From: Deinococcus sp. AB2017081
GTDB lineage: Bacteria; Deinococcota; Deinococci; Deinococcales; Deinococcaceae
Reading direction: 5' to 3'
DNA: 64,000 nt
Assembly: GCF_034440735.1 (NCBI RefSeq)
Contig: NZ_CP140098.1
Span: 2,163,501-2,227,500, forward strand
The notes under the pieces are model-generated. The model was not told the origin of the DNA, did not search any database, and was given only the letters and a program-made list of their open reading frames with translations. This document shows, piece by piece, positions 39,769 to 54,668 of this stretch (positions are counted from its first letter, which is position 1; the number at the start of each line of letters is the position of its first letter). The position numbers and the translations under genes are program-made.

Positions 39769-40668
39769 CTACAGCACCAGCACGCCGTGGTGCTTGGCCT
39801 TCTCCTGCGGCTCAACGTGAATCGTCACGCTGACGTCGGGCATCTCGGCCTGCAGCGCCTCCTCCAGGCGGTCGCAGATGCGGTGGGCCTCCTCGACCGA
39901 CATCTCGCCCGGCACGACCAGATGGAACTCGATGAAGGTCATGCGGCCCGCGTGCCGGGTGCGCAGGTCGTGCACCTCCAGCGCGCCCTCGCCGTGCTCA
40001 CTGAGCAGGGTACGGATGCGGCCCTCGGTCGCCTTGTCCACCGCGGCGTCCATCAGGCCGCCCACCGACTCGCGCATGAGCTGCCACCCGCTCCATAGGA
40101 TGTTCAGCGCCACGAGCAGCGCGAGCAGCGGGTCGAGGAACGACAGCCCCGTCAGCTTGGCCGCCACCACGCCCACCAGCACGCCCACACTCGTCACCAC
40201 GTCGCTCATCACGTGCCGCCCGTCGGCAAGGAGCGCCGGCGACCGCGACGCCCGGCCGGTGCGCAGCAGCAGCGTCGCCCACACGGCGTTGATGGCACTG
40301 GCCCCCAGGTTCACGAGCAGGCCCACGTACGGCGCGTCCACCGCTTTCGGCGCGAGCAGCGCGGGGATCGCCTCGCGCGCGATGCTCACGGCGGCCAGCA
40401 CGATCAGCACGCCCTCGGCGACCGCACTGAAGTATTCGGCCTTGGTGTGGCCGTACGGGTGGTTCGCGTCGGCGGGCCGGGCGGCCACCCGCAGCGCCAC
40501 GAACGCGGCCACGGCCGCCGCCACGTTGATGATGCTCTCCAGCGCGTCGGAGTACAGCGCCACGCTGCCCGTCATGGTGTACGCCAGGAACTTCAGGCCC
40601 AGCACGATCAGGGCGATGAAGATGCTGCCCAGCGCGATATTCAGGACGGTGGTGGGACGCGGACTCAT
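39769..40668 (-). CDS. Cation diffusion facilitator transporter
   Basis: A 299-residue CDF-family metal exporter with six helices and a C-terminal cytoplasmic metallochaperone-like domain. Helix 2 reads SDALESIINV, so the two site-A aspartates of FieF are Glu and Asn here; helix 5 keeps HVMSD. NHPYGHTKAEYF and RHAGRMTFIEFHLVV are family signatures, and the C-terminal HVEP is kept. The metal is uncertain: zinc is usual, but the site-A change argues for altered selectivity. ATG at 40668 follows a TAGCCT box by 7 nt. It is divergent from uvrD across 100 bp. Confidence 0.88.
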   Translation of the reverse strand: MSPRPTTVLNIALGSIFIALIVLGLKFLAYTMTGSVALYSDALESIINVAAAVAAFVALRVAARPADANHPYGHTKAEYFSAVAEGVLIVLAAVSIAREAIPALLAPKAVDAPYVGLLVNLGASAINAVWATLLLRTGRASRSPALLADGRHVMSDVVTSVGVLVGVVAAKLTGLSFLDPLLALLVALNILWSGWQLMRESVGGLMDAAVDKATEGRIRTLLSEHGEGALEVHDLRTRHAGRMTFIEFHLVVPGEMSVEEAHRICDRLEEALQAEMPDVSVTIHVEPQEKAKHHGVLVL

Positions 40669-40675
40669 CGGGGCG

Positions 40676-40681
40676 AGGCTA
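40676..40681 (-). promoter_or_regulatory. -10 box for leaderless CDF gene
   Basis: TAGCCT on the minus strand, 7 nt before the ATG at 40668. Confidence 0.5.
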
Positions 40682-40756
40682 ACAGGGTTAGGCACGCCGA
40701 ACACCGTGCCCGGTGTGGGAACACCCCCGTTACGCTCAGGACAGAACCGATCCTGA

Positions 40757-40762
40757 TACACT
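40757..40762 (+). promoter_or_regulatory. -10 box for leaderless uvrD
   Basis: TACACT, 6 nt before the GTG at 40769. Confidence 0.6.
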
Positions 40763-40768
40763 TCCACG

Positions 40769-42991
40769 GTGACCACCGCGCCGGATCTCCTCAACGCGCT
40801 CAACCCCACCCAGGCCCAGGCGGCCGACCACTACACCGGCCCCGCCCTGGTGATCGCCGGTGCCGGCAGCGGCAAGACCCGCACCCTGATCTACCGCATC
40901 GCCCACCTCATCGCCCACTACGGCGTGCAGCCGGGCGAGATCCTCGCCGTGACCTTCACCAACAAGGCCGCCGCCGAGATGCGCGAGCGCGCCAGCCACC
41001 TCGTCCCCGGTGCCAGTGACCTGTGGATGAGCACCTTCCACTCCGCCGGCGTCCGCATCCTGCGCGCGTACGGCGAGCACATCGGCCTCCGGCGCGGCTT
41101 CGTCATCTACGACGACGACGACCAGCTCGACCTCCTCAAGGAGATCATGGGGAGCATCCCCGGGATCGGGCCGGACACCACCCCCCGCACCCTGCGCGGC
41201 ATCCTTGACCGCGCCAAGAGCAACCTGCAGACCCCCGACGACCTCGACCGCGCCTATGAACCGTACATCAGCGGCATTCCCAAGGACGCCGCCGCCGAGG
41301 CCTACCGCCGCTACGAGACGCGCAAGAAGGGCCAGAACGCCATCGATTTCGGCGACCTCATCACCGAGACCGTGCGCCTGTTCCGCGAGGTGCCCGGTGT
41401 CCTGAACGCCGTGCAGAACCGCGCGAAGTTCATTCACGTCGACGAGTACCAGGACACCAACAAGGCGCAGTACGAGCTGACGCGGCTGCTGGCCTCCAGA
41501 GACCGGAACCTGCTGGTCGTCGGGGATCCCGACCAGTCGATCTACAAGTTCCGCGGTGCCGACATCCAGAACATCCTCGATTTCCAGAAGGACTACCCCG
41601 ATGCGAAGGTGTACATGCTGGAGCACAATTACCGCTCCAGCGCCCGCGTGCTCGGCATCGCCAACCGCCTGATCGAGAAGAACACCGAGCGGCTCGACAA
41701 GACCCTGCGGGCTGTCAAGGAGGACGGGCACCCGGTCGTGTTCCACCGCGCCACCGACCACCGCGCCGAGGGGGATTTCGTGGCCGAGTGGCTCACCCGG
41801 CTGCACAACGTCGAGGGCCGGAAGTTCAGTGAGATGGCGATCCTGTACCGCACGAACGCCCAGTCCCGCGTGATGGAGGAGAGTCTGCGCCGCGTGCAGA
41901 TCCCCGCGAAGATCGTCGGGGGCGTCGGCTTCTACGACCGCCGCGAGATCAAGGACATCCTCGCCTACGCCCGCCTCGCCATCAACCCGAGCGACGACGT
42001 CGCCCTGCGCCGCATCATCGGGCGACCCAAACGCGGCATCGGCGACACGGCGCTGGAGAAGCTGCTCGACTGGGCGCGCATCCAGGGGGTCAGCCTGCTT
42101 CAGGCATGCGCCCGCGCGGCCGACGACGGCATCCTCGACCGGGGCGCTCAGAAGGCGGTGGACTTCGCTCATCTCATGGCCGCCATGAGCGAGGCCGCCG
42201 AGAACTATGAGCCCGCCCCCTTCCTGCGCTACGTCATCGAGACGAGCGGCTACCTCGACCTCCTGAAGGCCGAGGGTCAGGAGGGCCAGGTGCGCGTCGA
42301 GAACCTCGAGGAACTCGTGAACGCCGCCGAGGAATGGTCGCAGGACAACGAGGGCACGATTCAGGACTTCCTCGACGACGCCGCGCTGCTCTCCAGCGTC
42401 GACGACATGCGCACCAGGCAGGAGAATAAGGGCACCCCCGAGGACGCCGTCACCCTCATGACCATGCACAACGCCAAGGGCCTCGAATTCCCCGTGGTGT
42501 TCATCGTCGGCGCAGAAGAAGGTCTGCTGCCCAGCAAGGGAGCCCTCGTCGAGGCCGGCGGCATCGAGGAGGAACGCCGCCTGTTCTACGTGGGCATCAC
42601 CCGCGCCATGGATCGCCTGTTCCTCACCGCCGCCGAGAACCGCATGCAGTACGGCAAGACCAACAGCGCCGAGGACAGCCGATTTCTGGAGGAGCTGGGG
42701 GACGGCTTCGACACCATCGACCCCTACGGGCAGGTCGTCGAGTACCGCGCCAAGACGTGGAAACAGTACCGGCCCACCGTGCCCGCCTCGCCCAGCGCCG
42801 TCAAGAACACCAGCCCCATGACCGAGGGCATGGCGTACCGCGGCGGGGAGAAGGTGCGCCACCCGAAGTTCGGCGAGGGGCAGGTGCTGGCGGTCGCGGG
42901 CATGGGGGAGCGGCAGGAGGTCACGGTGCACTTCCCGTCGGCGGGAACGAAGAAACTGCTGGTGAAGTTCGCGAACCTGTCACCGGTGTGA
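40769..42991 (+). CDS. uvrD: DNA helicase UvrD (SF1A)
   Basis: A 740-residue 3'-5' DNA helicase for nucleotide excision and mismatch repair. SF1A motifs: Q motif LNPTQAQAA, Walker A AGAGSGKTRTL (~30-40), Ia TFTNKAAAEMRER, II HVDEYQDTN, III GDPDQSIYKFRGAD, IV LEHNYRSS, V TMHNAKGLEFPVVF, VI YVGITRAMDRLFL. The C-terminal segment VRHPKFGEGQVLAV is the Tudor-like RNA polymerase-interacting fold found in PcrA/UvrD. Leaderless GTG start. In radiation-resistant species UvrD is important for double-strand break repair. Confidence 0.97.
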   Translation: MTTAPDLLNALNPTQAQAADHYTGPALVIAGAGSGKTRTLIYRIAHLIAHYGVQPGEILAVTFTNKAAAEMRERASHLVPGASDLWMSTFHSAGVRILRAYGEHIGLRRGFVIYDDDDQLDLLKEIMGSIPGIGPDTTPRTLRGILDRAKSNLQTPDDLDRAYEPYISGIPKDAAAEAYRRYETRKKGQNAIDFGDLITETVRLFREVPGVLNAVQNRAKFIHVDEYQDTNKAQYELTRLLASRDRNLLVVGDPDQSIYKFRGADIQNILDFQKDYPDAKVYMLEHNYRSSARVLGIANRLIEKNTERLDKTLRAVKEDGHPVVFHRATDHRAEGDFVAEWLTRLHNVEGRKFSEMAILYRTNAQSRVMEESLRRVQIPAKIVGGVGFYDRREIKDILAYARLAINPSDDVALRRIIGRPKRGIGDTALEKLLDWARIQGVSLLQACARAADDGILDRGAQKAVDFAHLMAAMSEAAENYEPAPFLRYVIETSGYLDLLKAEGQEGQVRVENLEELVNAAEEWSQDNEGTIQDFLDDAALLSSVDDMRTRQENKGTPEDAVTLMTMHNAKGLEFPVVFIVGAEEGLLPSKGALVEAGGIEEERRLFYVGITRAMDRLFLTAAENRMQYGKTNSAEDSRFLEELGDGFDTIDPYGQVVEYRAKTWKQYRPTVPASPSAVKNTSPMTEGMAYRGGEKVRHPKFGEGQVLAVAGMGERQEVTVHFPSAGTKKLLVKFANLSPV

Positions 42992-43004
42992 AGAGAGCCC
43001 CGCC

Positions 43005-43167
43005 CCCCACAAGTCCGCGTACCGCAGTGGGGCAGAGGGAGCGGCGCTGAGCACAGTGCGTGTCGGACGGCGCTGGTGGTCGCAAGAATTGAGCTTCTGT
43101 TATCCCTCTCCCACAGGGGGAGAGGGAGGGAGGCGCGCCGCGCCGGAAGGGTGAGGGGGCGTGTGAC
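43005..43167. repeat. G/C-rich hairpin elements after uvrD
   Basis: The 193-bp gap between convergent uvrD and the double-Nudix gene holds CCCCAC/GTGGGG (43005-43010 with 43027-43032), the hairpin CCCTCTCCC/GGGAGAGGG (43104-43112 with 43118-43126), then a GCGCGCC-rich stretch and GGGTGAGGGGGCGTGTGACC, whose last 14 bases also occur at 36519. These look like small dispersed repeats and may terminate both genes. Confidence 0.55.
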
Positions 43168-43184
43168 CACCGTCCTCGTGCGCG

Positions 43185-44134
43185 TCACCCCCGGCTGACG
43201 ATGTGCTTGCATTCGCCAGCCGGCACGTCCAGCAGCGACGCGGCGGCGAGGGGGTACACCGGGGTCTGCGCCCACTCGGCCACGGGCACCCACTGGCACG
43301 TCACGTCGCCGTTGTCCTTCACGGCGAACGGCGTGTCCGGCAGGGTGTCCGGGGCGTCCATGCGGTAGTAGAAGCCGAGCTCGTGCTGGCGTTTGTCCGG
43401 CGGGCCGAAGAAGTTCTCGACCACGCCCACGAGGCGCAGGGGGCCGGGGGGCACGCCGGTCTCCTCGCTCCACTCGCGGGCGGCGGCGGTGGCGGTGTCC
43501 TCGCCCGCGCCGAGGGCCCCGCCGGGCAGGAAGTGGAACGGCAGGCCGTCCGCGCTGTTCGTGAGCACGCGGTCGCCGCGCACGCACACGATGGCCACCC
43601 GGACGCTGAACTTCAGGCCGCCCAGCGGGAAGCGGACGTCGGGCGTGCCGGGTGGGGCCGCCCAGCCGTCCTCGCGCTGCACGACGTGGGCCAGCGTGCC
43701 CGGCGGGGCGTCCAGCATGGCGCGCACCTGGGCTTCCAGGCGGGGCCGCGTGCCCAGGGCGGTCAGGGGCAGCCACTCGCACGTGAAGCGGTCGTCGTCG
43801 AGCACGCCGAAGGCTCCGGTGGGGAACCCGGCGGGCGCGTCCATGCGCGAGTAGAACGTGAGCTCGTGGTGGGGCCGGCCGTCCTTGATAAAGACGCTCT
43901 CGCCGATGCCGGCGAGAGTGAGGGGCCCGGCGGGCCAGCCGGTCTCCTCGGCCCACTCGCGGGCCGCGGCCGTCACGGCGTCCTGCCCGGTGCCCAGCGC
44001 GCCGCCCAGCGGGAACCAGAAGGGGTCGCCGCGCTCGTCCACGCCGGTGTTCGTCAGGAGATGGCCGTCCCGCACGCACAGCACGGCCGCCCTCACGCTG
44101 AACTGCACGTCGCCCACGGGCAGGCGGACGTCGG

Positions 44135-44138
<4 letters not shown>
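43185..44138 (-). CDS. Tandem double-Nudix hydrolase
   Basis: A 317-residue protein with two Nudix domains (~1-155 and ~165-315). The second box is canonical (GALGAGEDTATAAAREWSEETG). In the first, the leading Glu is Gln (GALGTGQD...AREWAEETG), but the REWxEE metal-binding core is kept. Both copies share surrounding sequence (FSVR...VCVR, HELxFYxRMDAP), so the gene arose by internal duplication. Substrate is unknown; nucleotide diphosphate derivatives are expected. GTG start overlaps the solenoid gene stop (GTGA), making it the last gene of the MoxR operon. Confidence 0.85.
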
Positions 44139-45528
<1,390 letters not shown>

Positions 45529-45532
<4 letters not shown>

Positions 45533-46379
45533 CCCGGGAATGATGCCACGTCCCCCGCACGCCCGTCGCTGTGCAGGGCGCGGTTCACCGCCCGGTCGAT
45601 GAGCTGCCGCGCGATCGAGAAACGCGGCGGCACGGTGGGCAGTGCCGTGACCGGGAACCAGCGGGCGTCCTCGATCTCGCCCGGCTGCGGCACGATGTCG
45701 CCCCCGGCATACACGGCGTCGAAGCCGACCATCAGCGAGTGCGGGAACGGCCACGGCTGGCTTAGGACGTACGCGAGGTTGGTGATGGCCACACCGACCT
45801 CCTCGCGCACCTCGCGGTGGGCGGCGTGCTCCAGCGTCTCGGACGGCTCCACGAAGCCCGCGAGCGCCGAGTACATGCCCGGCGCGAAGTGCGGCCCGCG
45901 CGCCAGCAGCAGCTCCGTCTGCGGGCCCTCGCCTCTGCGGATGAGCACCATCGCCACGGGGGCCACCCGCGGGTACACGGTCAGGCCGCACGCCGGGCAC
46001 ACCCGCGAGCGCTCGTGCCCCGACTCGACGAGCGGTGTGGCGCAGCGCCCGCAGTACCGGTGCGTGCGCACGAAGTCCACGAGCTGCGCCGCGTACCCGG
46101 CCACGCCCATGTGCGCCTCGTCCAGCTTTCCGAAGGCGGCGCGCAGGGGCACGGCCTCGAAGCCGGGCGGCACGTCGCCGTCCAGCCCGCCCGCGAACAG
46201 CGGCATGCCGTCCAGCGTGCCCAGGGCCACGGCGTCCACCACCGGCAGCTCTGTCCCAGTCGGAAGGGCGTCGCCGCCTCGCAATACCAGCCGGTGCCCG
46301 TCGAACACGAACCACGTCGCGTCCGAACCCGGCACCAGCGTCCGGTCGGGCACGAAGGCCGCGGGCAGCTCGGTCGCGC

Positions 46380-46383
<4 letters not shown>
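45529..46383 (-). CDS. nudC: NADH pyrophosphatase NudC
   Basis: A Nudix enzyme that hydrolyses NADH/NAD+ and, in E. coli, removes NAD caps from RNA 5' ends. The 284-residue protein has the zinc ribbon CGRCATPL...CPACG (~residues 115-140), the Nudix box GFVEPSETLEHAAHREVREEVG, and the NADH-specific SQPWPFPHSLM just after it. GTG at 46383 overlaps the stop of the HExxH/VWA gene (GTGA). Its place inside the MoxR operon is unusual for nudC. Confidence 0.93.
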
Positions 46384-47516
<1,133 letters not shown>

Positions 47517-47528
47517 GGCGTGACCCTG

Positions 47529-47604
47529 GCTGAAGGCTCAGGGCAGAAGGCTGACGGCGTTGGGTGCGTCTGGCCATCTGCCATCTGCCGTCTGCCCCCT
47601 GCCC
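47529..47604 (-). repeat. Heptamer array 5 (moxR-VWA gap)
   Basis: On the plus strand: GCTGAAG, GCTCAGG, GCAGAAG, GCTGACG, GCGTTGG, a 9-bp break, then GCCATCT twice, GCCGTCT, GCCCCCT and GCCCTCA, the last running into the moxR stop codon. Same 7-bp period and GC phase as arrays 1, 3 and 4, but in an operon on the opposite strand. Confidence 0.8.
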
Positions 47605-48630
<1,026 letters not shown>

Positions 48631-48636
48631 CCGGTC

Positions 48637-48642
48637 ACGCTA
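48637..48642 (-). promoter_or_regulatory. -10 box for the MoxR operon
   Basis: TAGCGT on the minus strand, 6 nt before the GTG at 48630. Confidence 0.5.
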
Positions 48643-48769
48643 GGGCTTTTGTGCTCGGTGGAGCAAGTTCAGACTTGGGGGGGCCGGCACCGCGTGACGG
48701 GCCGGATGCCGGAACCGGTGATGGGGACGCCCGCCGGGGGGTGGCGGGCGTCCGGGCGTGGGGGGAGGA

Positions 48770-49270
48770 TCAGTTCAGGACGGCGGTGCAGGTACTGCTG
48801 AGCGTGCCGCCTGCGGCTGGGCGCTTGGTCGCCTCGATCTCCAGCGTCCTGCCCAGCCCGTCGGCATACTTGAAGTCCAGGTCGTAGGAGTCGCCGGACT
48901 GTATGGGATCACCGATCAGCCAGATCACCTGATGCATGCCGCCCACGTTCTGGTGCCCGAACACGCGGATGGTGCGGTCGCTGGCGACATACGTGGTGCT
49001 CAGGGCGGGGCTGGTGAACGTGTAGTCGCCGTTCGCCTGGACGACCAGCGAGCAGTCCGCGCCGCTCAGGGTCTTGCCCGAGTAGGTACCGGCCAGACAT
49101 GCACTGGCAGCGGGATCGGACGACTGGTTGACCAGCGGGCACGCCACGATTCGGGCACGGATCTGGTTGACCGGAGTCGGGTTCGGATTGGGATTCGGGT
49201 TCGGCGTAGCCCCGCCGCCACATGCGGCCAGGACAAGGGGAAGCAGCAGGGTCGGGATGGATCGGCGCAT
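48770..49270 (-). CDS. Lipoprotein of unknown function
   Basis: A 166-residue predicted lipoprotein: MRRSIPTLLLPLVLAAC with Cys17 lipidated, then a (Pro-Asn)n linker (PNPNPNPNPTP) that lifts the domain off the membrane. The mature domain has four Cys that could form disulfides, and beta-rich segments such as GDYTFTSPALSTTYVA. No family recognised. AAGGAG precedes the ATG. A tiny secreted-peptide gene lies 130 bp upstream on the same strand. Confidence 0.7.
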   Translation of the reverse strand: MRRSIPTLLLPLVLAACGGGATPNPNPNPNPTPVNQIRARIVACPLVNQSSDPAASACLAGTYSGKTLSGADCSLVVQANGDYTFTSPALSTTYVASDRTIRVFGHQNVGGMHQVIWLIGDPIQSGDSYDLDFKYADGLGRTLEIEATKRPAAGGTLSSTCTAVLN

Positions 49271-49400
49271 GGGAACACTCCTTGGACGGTGTTGGATGGT
49301 GAAGGAACGACGCCCACCTCCGACGGGCGGAGGTGACGCGGGGACAGGACTGGACGGGTCGGCGGCAGGACAGCCGCGACCGGGTCAGGTCACACGGGGG

Positions 49401-49544
49401 TTACTTGCTGCTACACAGCCAGACCTTGCAGAACAGGGGTGGATCGCCGCCGCCGGTCTCGCTGGCATGGGCGCTGCCCAGCAGCAGGGCGGCGGCCACG
49501 GCGAGGGTACGGGTCACGCGGGACGGATCGAGGATTCGGTTCAT
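49401..49544 (-). CDS. 47-residue secreted peptide
   Basis: A 47-codon ORF with AGGAGG 7 nt before its ATG and a Sec signal (basic N terminus, then TLAVAAALLLGSAHAS). The mature part is only ~22 residues, SETGGGDPPLFCKVWLCSSK, with a CxxxxC pair able to form one disulfide. It resembles nothing I can name with confidence; a distant likeness to the N terminus of TrbM-type proteins (CxxxxC near hydrophobic residues) is weak. It is divergent from the HTH regulator across 83 bp. Confidence 0.5.
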   Translation of the reverse strand: MNRILDPSRVTRTLAVAAALLLGSAHASETGGGDPPLFCKVWLCSSK

Positions 49545-49615
49545 GACTGGCCTCCTGAAGGCGGGGGATGGTGCGCTGGACGGAGGCTACTGCCGGCGCG
49601 ATGAAAAAAAACCGG

Positions 49616-49621
49616 TAGACT
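49616..49621 (+). promoter_or_regulatory. -10 box for the HTH regulator
   Basis: TAGACT, 6 nt before the ATG at 49628, preceded by an A-tract (eight A). Confidence 0.55.
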
Positions 49622-49627
49622 TTCGAT

Positions 49628-50248
49628 ATGTCACGCGTTACAATTGACGATCCTGCCGCTGTCGAGGTGTTGCTGGATTCGTCCAAGACGCGGCTGCTCG
49701 CTCCCTTCATGCTGGAGGCCCAGACGGTCGCGGCGGTGGCCGAGGCGACCGGCTACTCCCACAGCGCCCTGGCGTACTGGGTCAAGCGCTTCGTGAAACT
49801 GGGCCTGCTGACCGAGGTAGAGGGCAGCCGCCCCGCGCAGTTCCGCGCGGTCGCGCTGGAATTTCTGGTCGATCCCACCCGCGTCATGCCGCTGGAGGAC
49901 ATGCTGGGGCACCTGAACGGCCCCGGCTGGGAGCGGCTGCTCCAGGGCTACACCCAGGAATACCGCCGGCTGTCGCCAGACTGGCTGGTGCTGCTCCAGG
50001 CCACGCCCCAGGGAGCGCTGATCCGCCGCGAGGTCACACCCCTGCAACTGGCGCAGGCCTCGGCCGGCGGCTGGGACGCGCCGCTGAACGAGTGGGGGGT
50101 GATGCGCCTGCGCCGCGAGCAGGCCCGTGAACTGCGGGAGCGCATGCTGGCATTGGTCATGGAGTATTTCGAGCAGGCCTCGGAGTCGCAGGGCGACGAG
50201 GTGTATTTCCTGCACCTCGGCCTGACGCGGGATGCGGTACACGGCTGA
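49628..50248 (+). CDS. Winged-HTH (ArsR-like) regulator
   Basis: A 206-residue protein with an N-terminal winged helix (~20-75: TVAAVAEATGYSHSALAYWVKRFVKLGLL, cut here, is the HTH region) and an unrecognised C-terminal helical domain with many Leu, Glu and Arg. It is ArsR-like in fold but lacks the metal-binding Cys set, so it is not a metal sensor of that type. Its stop codon lies inside the first of three 25-bp direct repeats that lead to the iron-sulfur oxidoreductase gene, a natural target for it. Leaderless start. Confidence 0.75.
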   Translation: MSRVTIDDPAAVEVLLDSSKTRLLAPFMLEAQTVAAVAEATGYSHSALAYWVKRFVKLGLLTEVEGSRPAQFRAVALEFLVDPTRVMPLEDMLGHLNGPGWERLLQGYTQEYRRLSPDWLVLLQATPQGALIRREVTPLQLAQASAGGWDAPLNEWGVMRLRREQARELRERMLALVMEYFEQASESQGDEVYFLHLGLTRDAVHG

Positions 50249-50315
50249 CCTGTGCGATACGGTGCACGGCTGACCTCTGCGATACGGTGCACGGCTGACC
50301 TGTGCGATACGGTAT
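50241..50315 (+). repeat. Three 25-bp tandem direct repeats
   Basis: Units start at 50241, 50266 and 50291 (ACGGCTGACC...GCGATACGGTGC); copies differ by one or two bases. They carry the stop codon of the HTH gene and lead into the AT-rich TATATTTTGACT segment just before the oxidoreductase gene. They look like stacked binding sites or a small tandem expansion. Confidence 0.8.
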
Positions 50316-50374
50316 ATTTTGACTCAGTACAAGTTTAGATCACCGCCTCGCGCCCTGCCCGAAGGAGTTGTCCC

Positions 50375-53695
<3,321 letters not shown>

Positions 53696-53713
53696 AGCGT
53701 GCGCGGCTCACGG

Positions 53714-53719
53714 TAGACT
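53714..53719 (+). promoter_or_regulatory. -10 box for leaderless degV-family gene
   Basis: TAGACT, 6 nt before the ATG at 53726. Confidence 0.55.
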
Positions 53720-53725
53720 CGGCGA

Positions 53726-54571
53726 ATGACCATTGCCATCGTCACCGACTCGACGAGTGACCTGAGCCCGCAACTGTGCGCCCAGTACGGGGTGGAGAGC
53801 GTGCCGCTGTACGTGCTGTTTGACGGCAAGATGCACAAGGACGGCCTGGAGATCACGCCCCCGGATCTGTTCGCGGGCCTGAAGGCGGGCAAGAAGACGC
53901 CCAGCACGTCCCAGCCGAGCCCGGCGGAGTTCGCGGCGGCGTACGGCCGGGCGCTCGGCAGCGCCGACCACGTGCTGAGCATCCACATCAGCGGGCAGCT
54001 GTCCGGCACGGTGGGCAGCGCCCGGCTGGCCGCGCAGGAGTTCGGCGGCAAGGTGACGGTCGTGGACACCCAGTCGGTGAGCATGGGCCTGGGCATGCGC
54101 GTGATCCGCGCGGCGGAACTCGCCCGCGCCGGCAAGGGTGTTGCTGACATCGTCACCGAACTCGAGCGTGCGCAGACGGTGGCCGATCTGCGCTTCACGG
54201 TGGACACCCTGGACTTCCTGCGCATCAACGGCCGCATCGGAGGCGCACAGGCGCTGCTGGGCGGCCTGCTGAACATCAAGCCGATCCTGGTCGTGCGGGG
54301 CGGCCGGGTGGAGTCGGGTGGGCGCGTGCGCGGGCACAAGAAGGCGGTGCAGGACCTCGTGGCCCACGTGCGGTCGTATGTCGTGCGTCACGGCCAGGTG
54401 CGCGTGGCCTTCCTGTACACCGTCGGTGGCGAGGCATTCTTGCAGGAAGTGCGGGCTGACCTGGCCGGCGCGACCTTCGAGGATCTCGGGGATCACGCCA
54501 TCGGTGCGGTCGTCGCCACCCACGCGGGGCCGGGGGCCATGGGAGTCGCGCTGGAACCCGTCTCCATCTGA
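53726..54571 (+). CDS. DegV family fatty-acid-binding protein
   Basis: A 281-residue cytoplasmic DegV protein; family members bind a fatty acid and in FakB feed it to the fatty-acid kinase FakA. Motifs: [48 protein letters not shown] and [25 protein letters not shown]. No kinase (FakA/DAK) gene is adjacent. Leaderless start. Phospholipid precursor supply is a reasonable role but unproven here. Confidence 0.92.
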   Translation: MTIAIVTDSTSDLSPQLCAQYGVESVPLYVLFDGKMHKDGLEITPPDLFAGLKAGKKTPSTSQPSPAEFAAAYGRALGSADHVLSIHISGQLSGTVGSARLAAQEFGGKVTVVDTQSVSMGLGMRVIRAAELARAGKGVADIVTELERAQTVADLRFTVDTLDFLRINGRIGGAQALLGGLLNIKPILVVRGGRVESGGRVRGHKKAVQDLVAHVRSYVVRHGQVRVAFLYTVGGEAFLQEVRADLAGATFEDLGDHAIGAVVATHAGPGAMGVALEPVSI

Positions 54572-54573
54572 CG

Positions 54574-54598
54574 CAGGTGGTTCGGCCGTCACCACCTG
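54574..54598 (+). terminator. Hairpin after the DegV gene
   Basis: CAGGTGGT/ACCACCTG stem with a 9-nt loop, 3 bp after the stop codon; no T-run. Confidence 0.5.
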
Positions 54599-54668
54599 TG
54601 GGCGTGCTGCCGCCCGGCCACCCGCTCCCGCCCGCGTGTGCTGAGGCTGCCCGGGAATCGGTCGTCGC

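Noticed and set aside
40736..42931. A 731-codon minus-strand frame antisense to uvrD
   Set aside because: Shadow of a gene with all SF1 helicase motifs; the antisense translation has no recognisable fold.
50241..50315. Possible CRISPR array from the 25-bp repeats
   Set aside because: The repeats are directly tandem with no spacers between them, only three copies exist, and there are no cas genes.
54572..54668. Promoter of the serine hydrolase gene
   Set aside because: No TAnnnT box at leaderless distance and no Shine-Dalgarno before the ATG at 54669, so no site could be supported.
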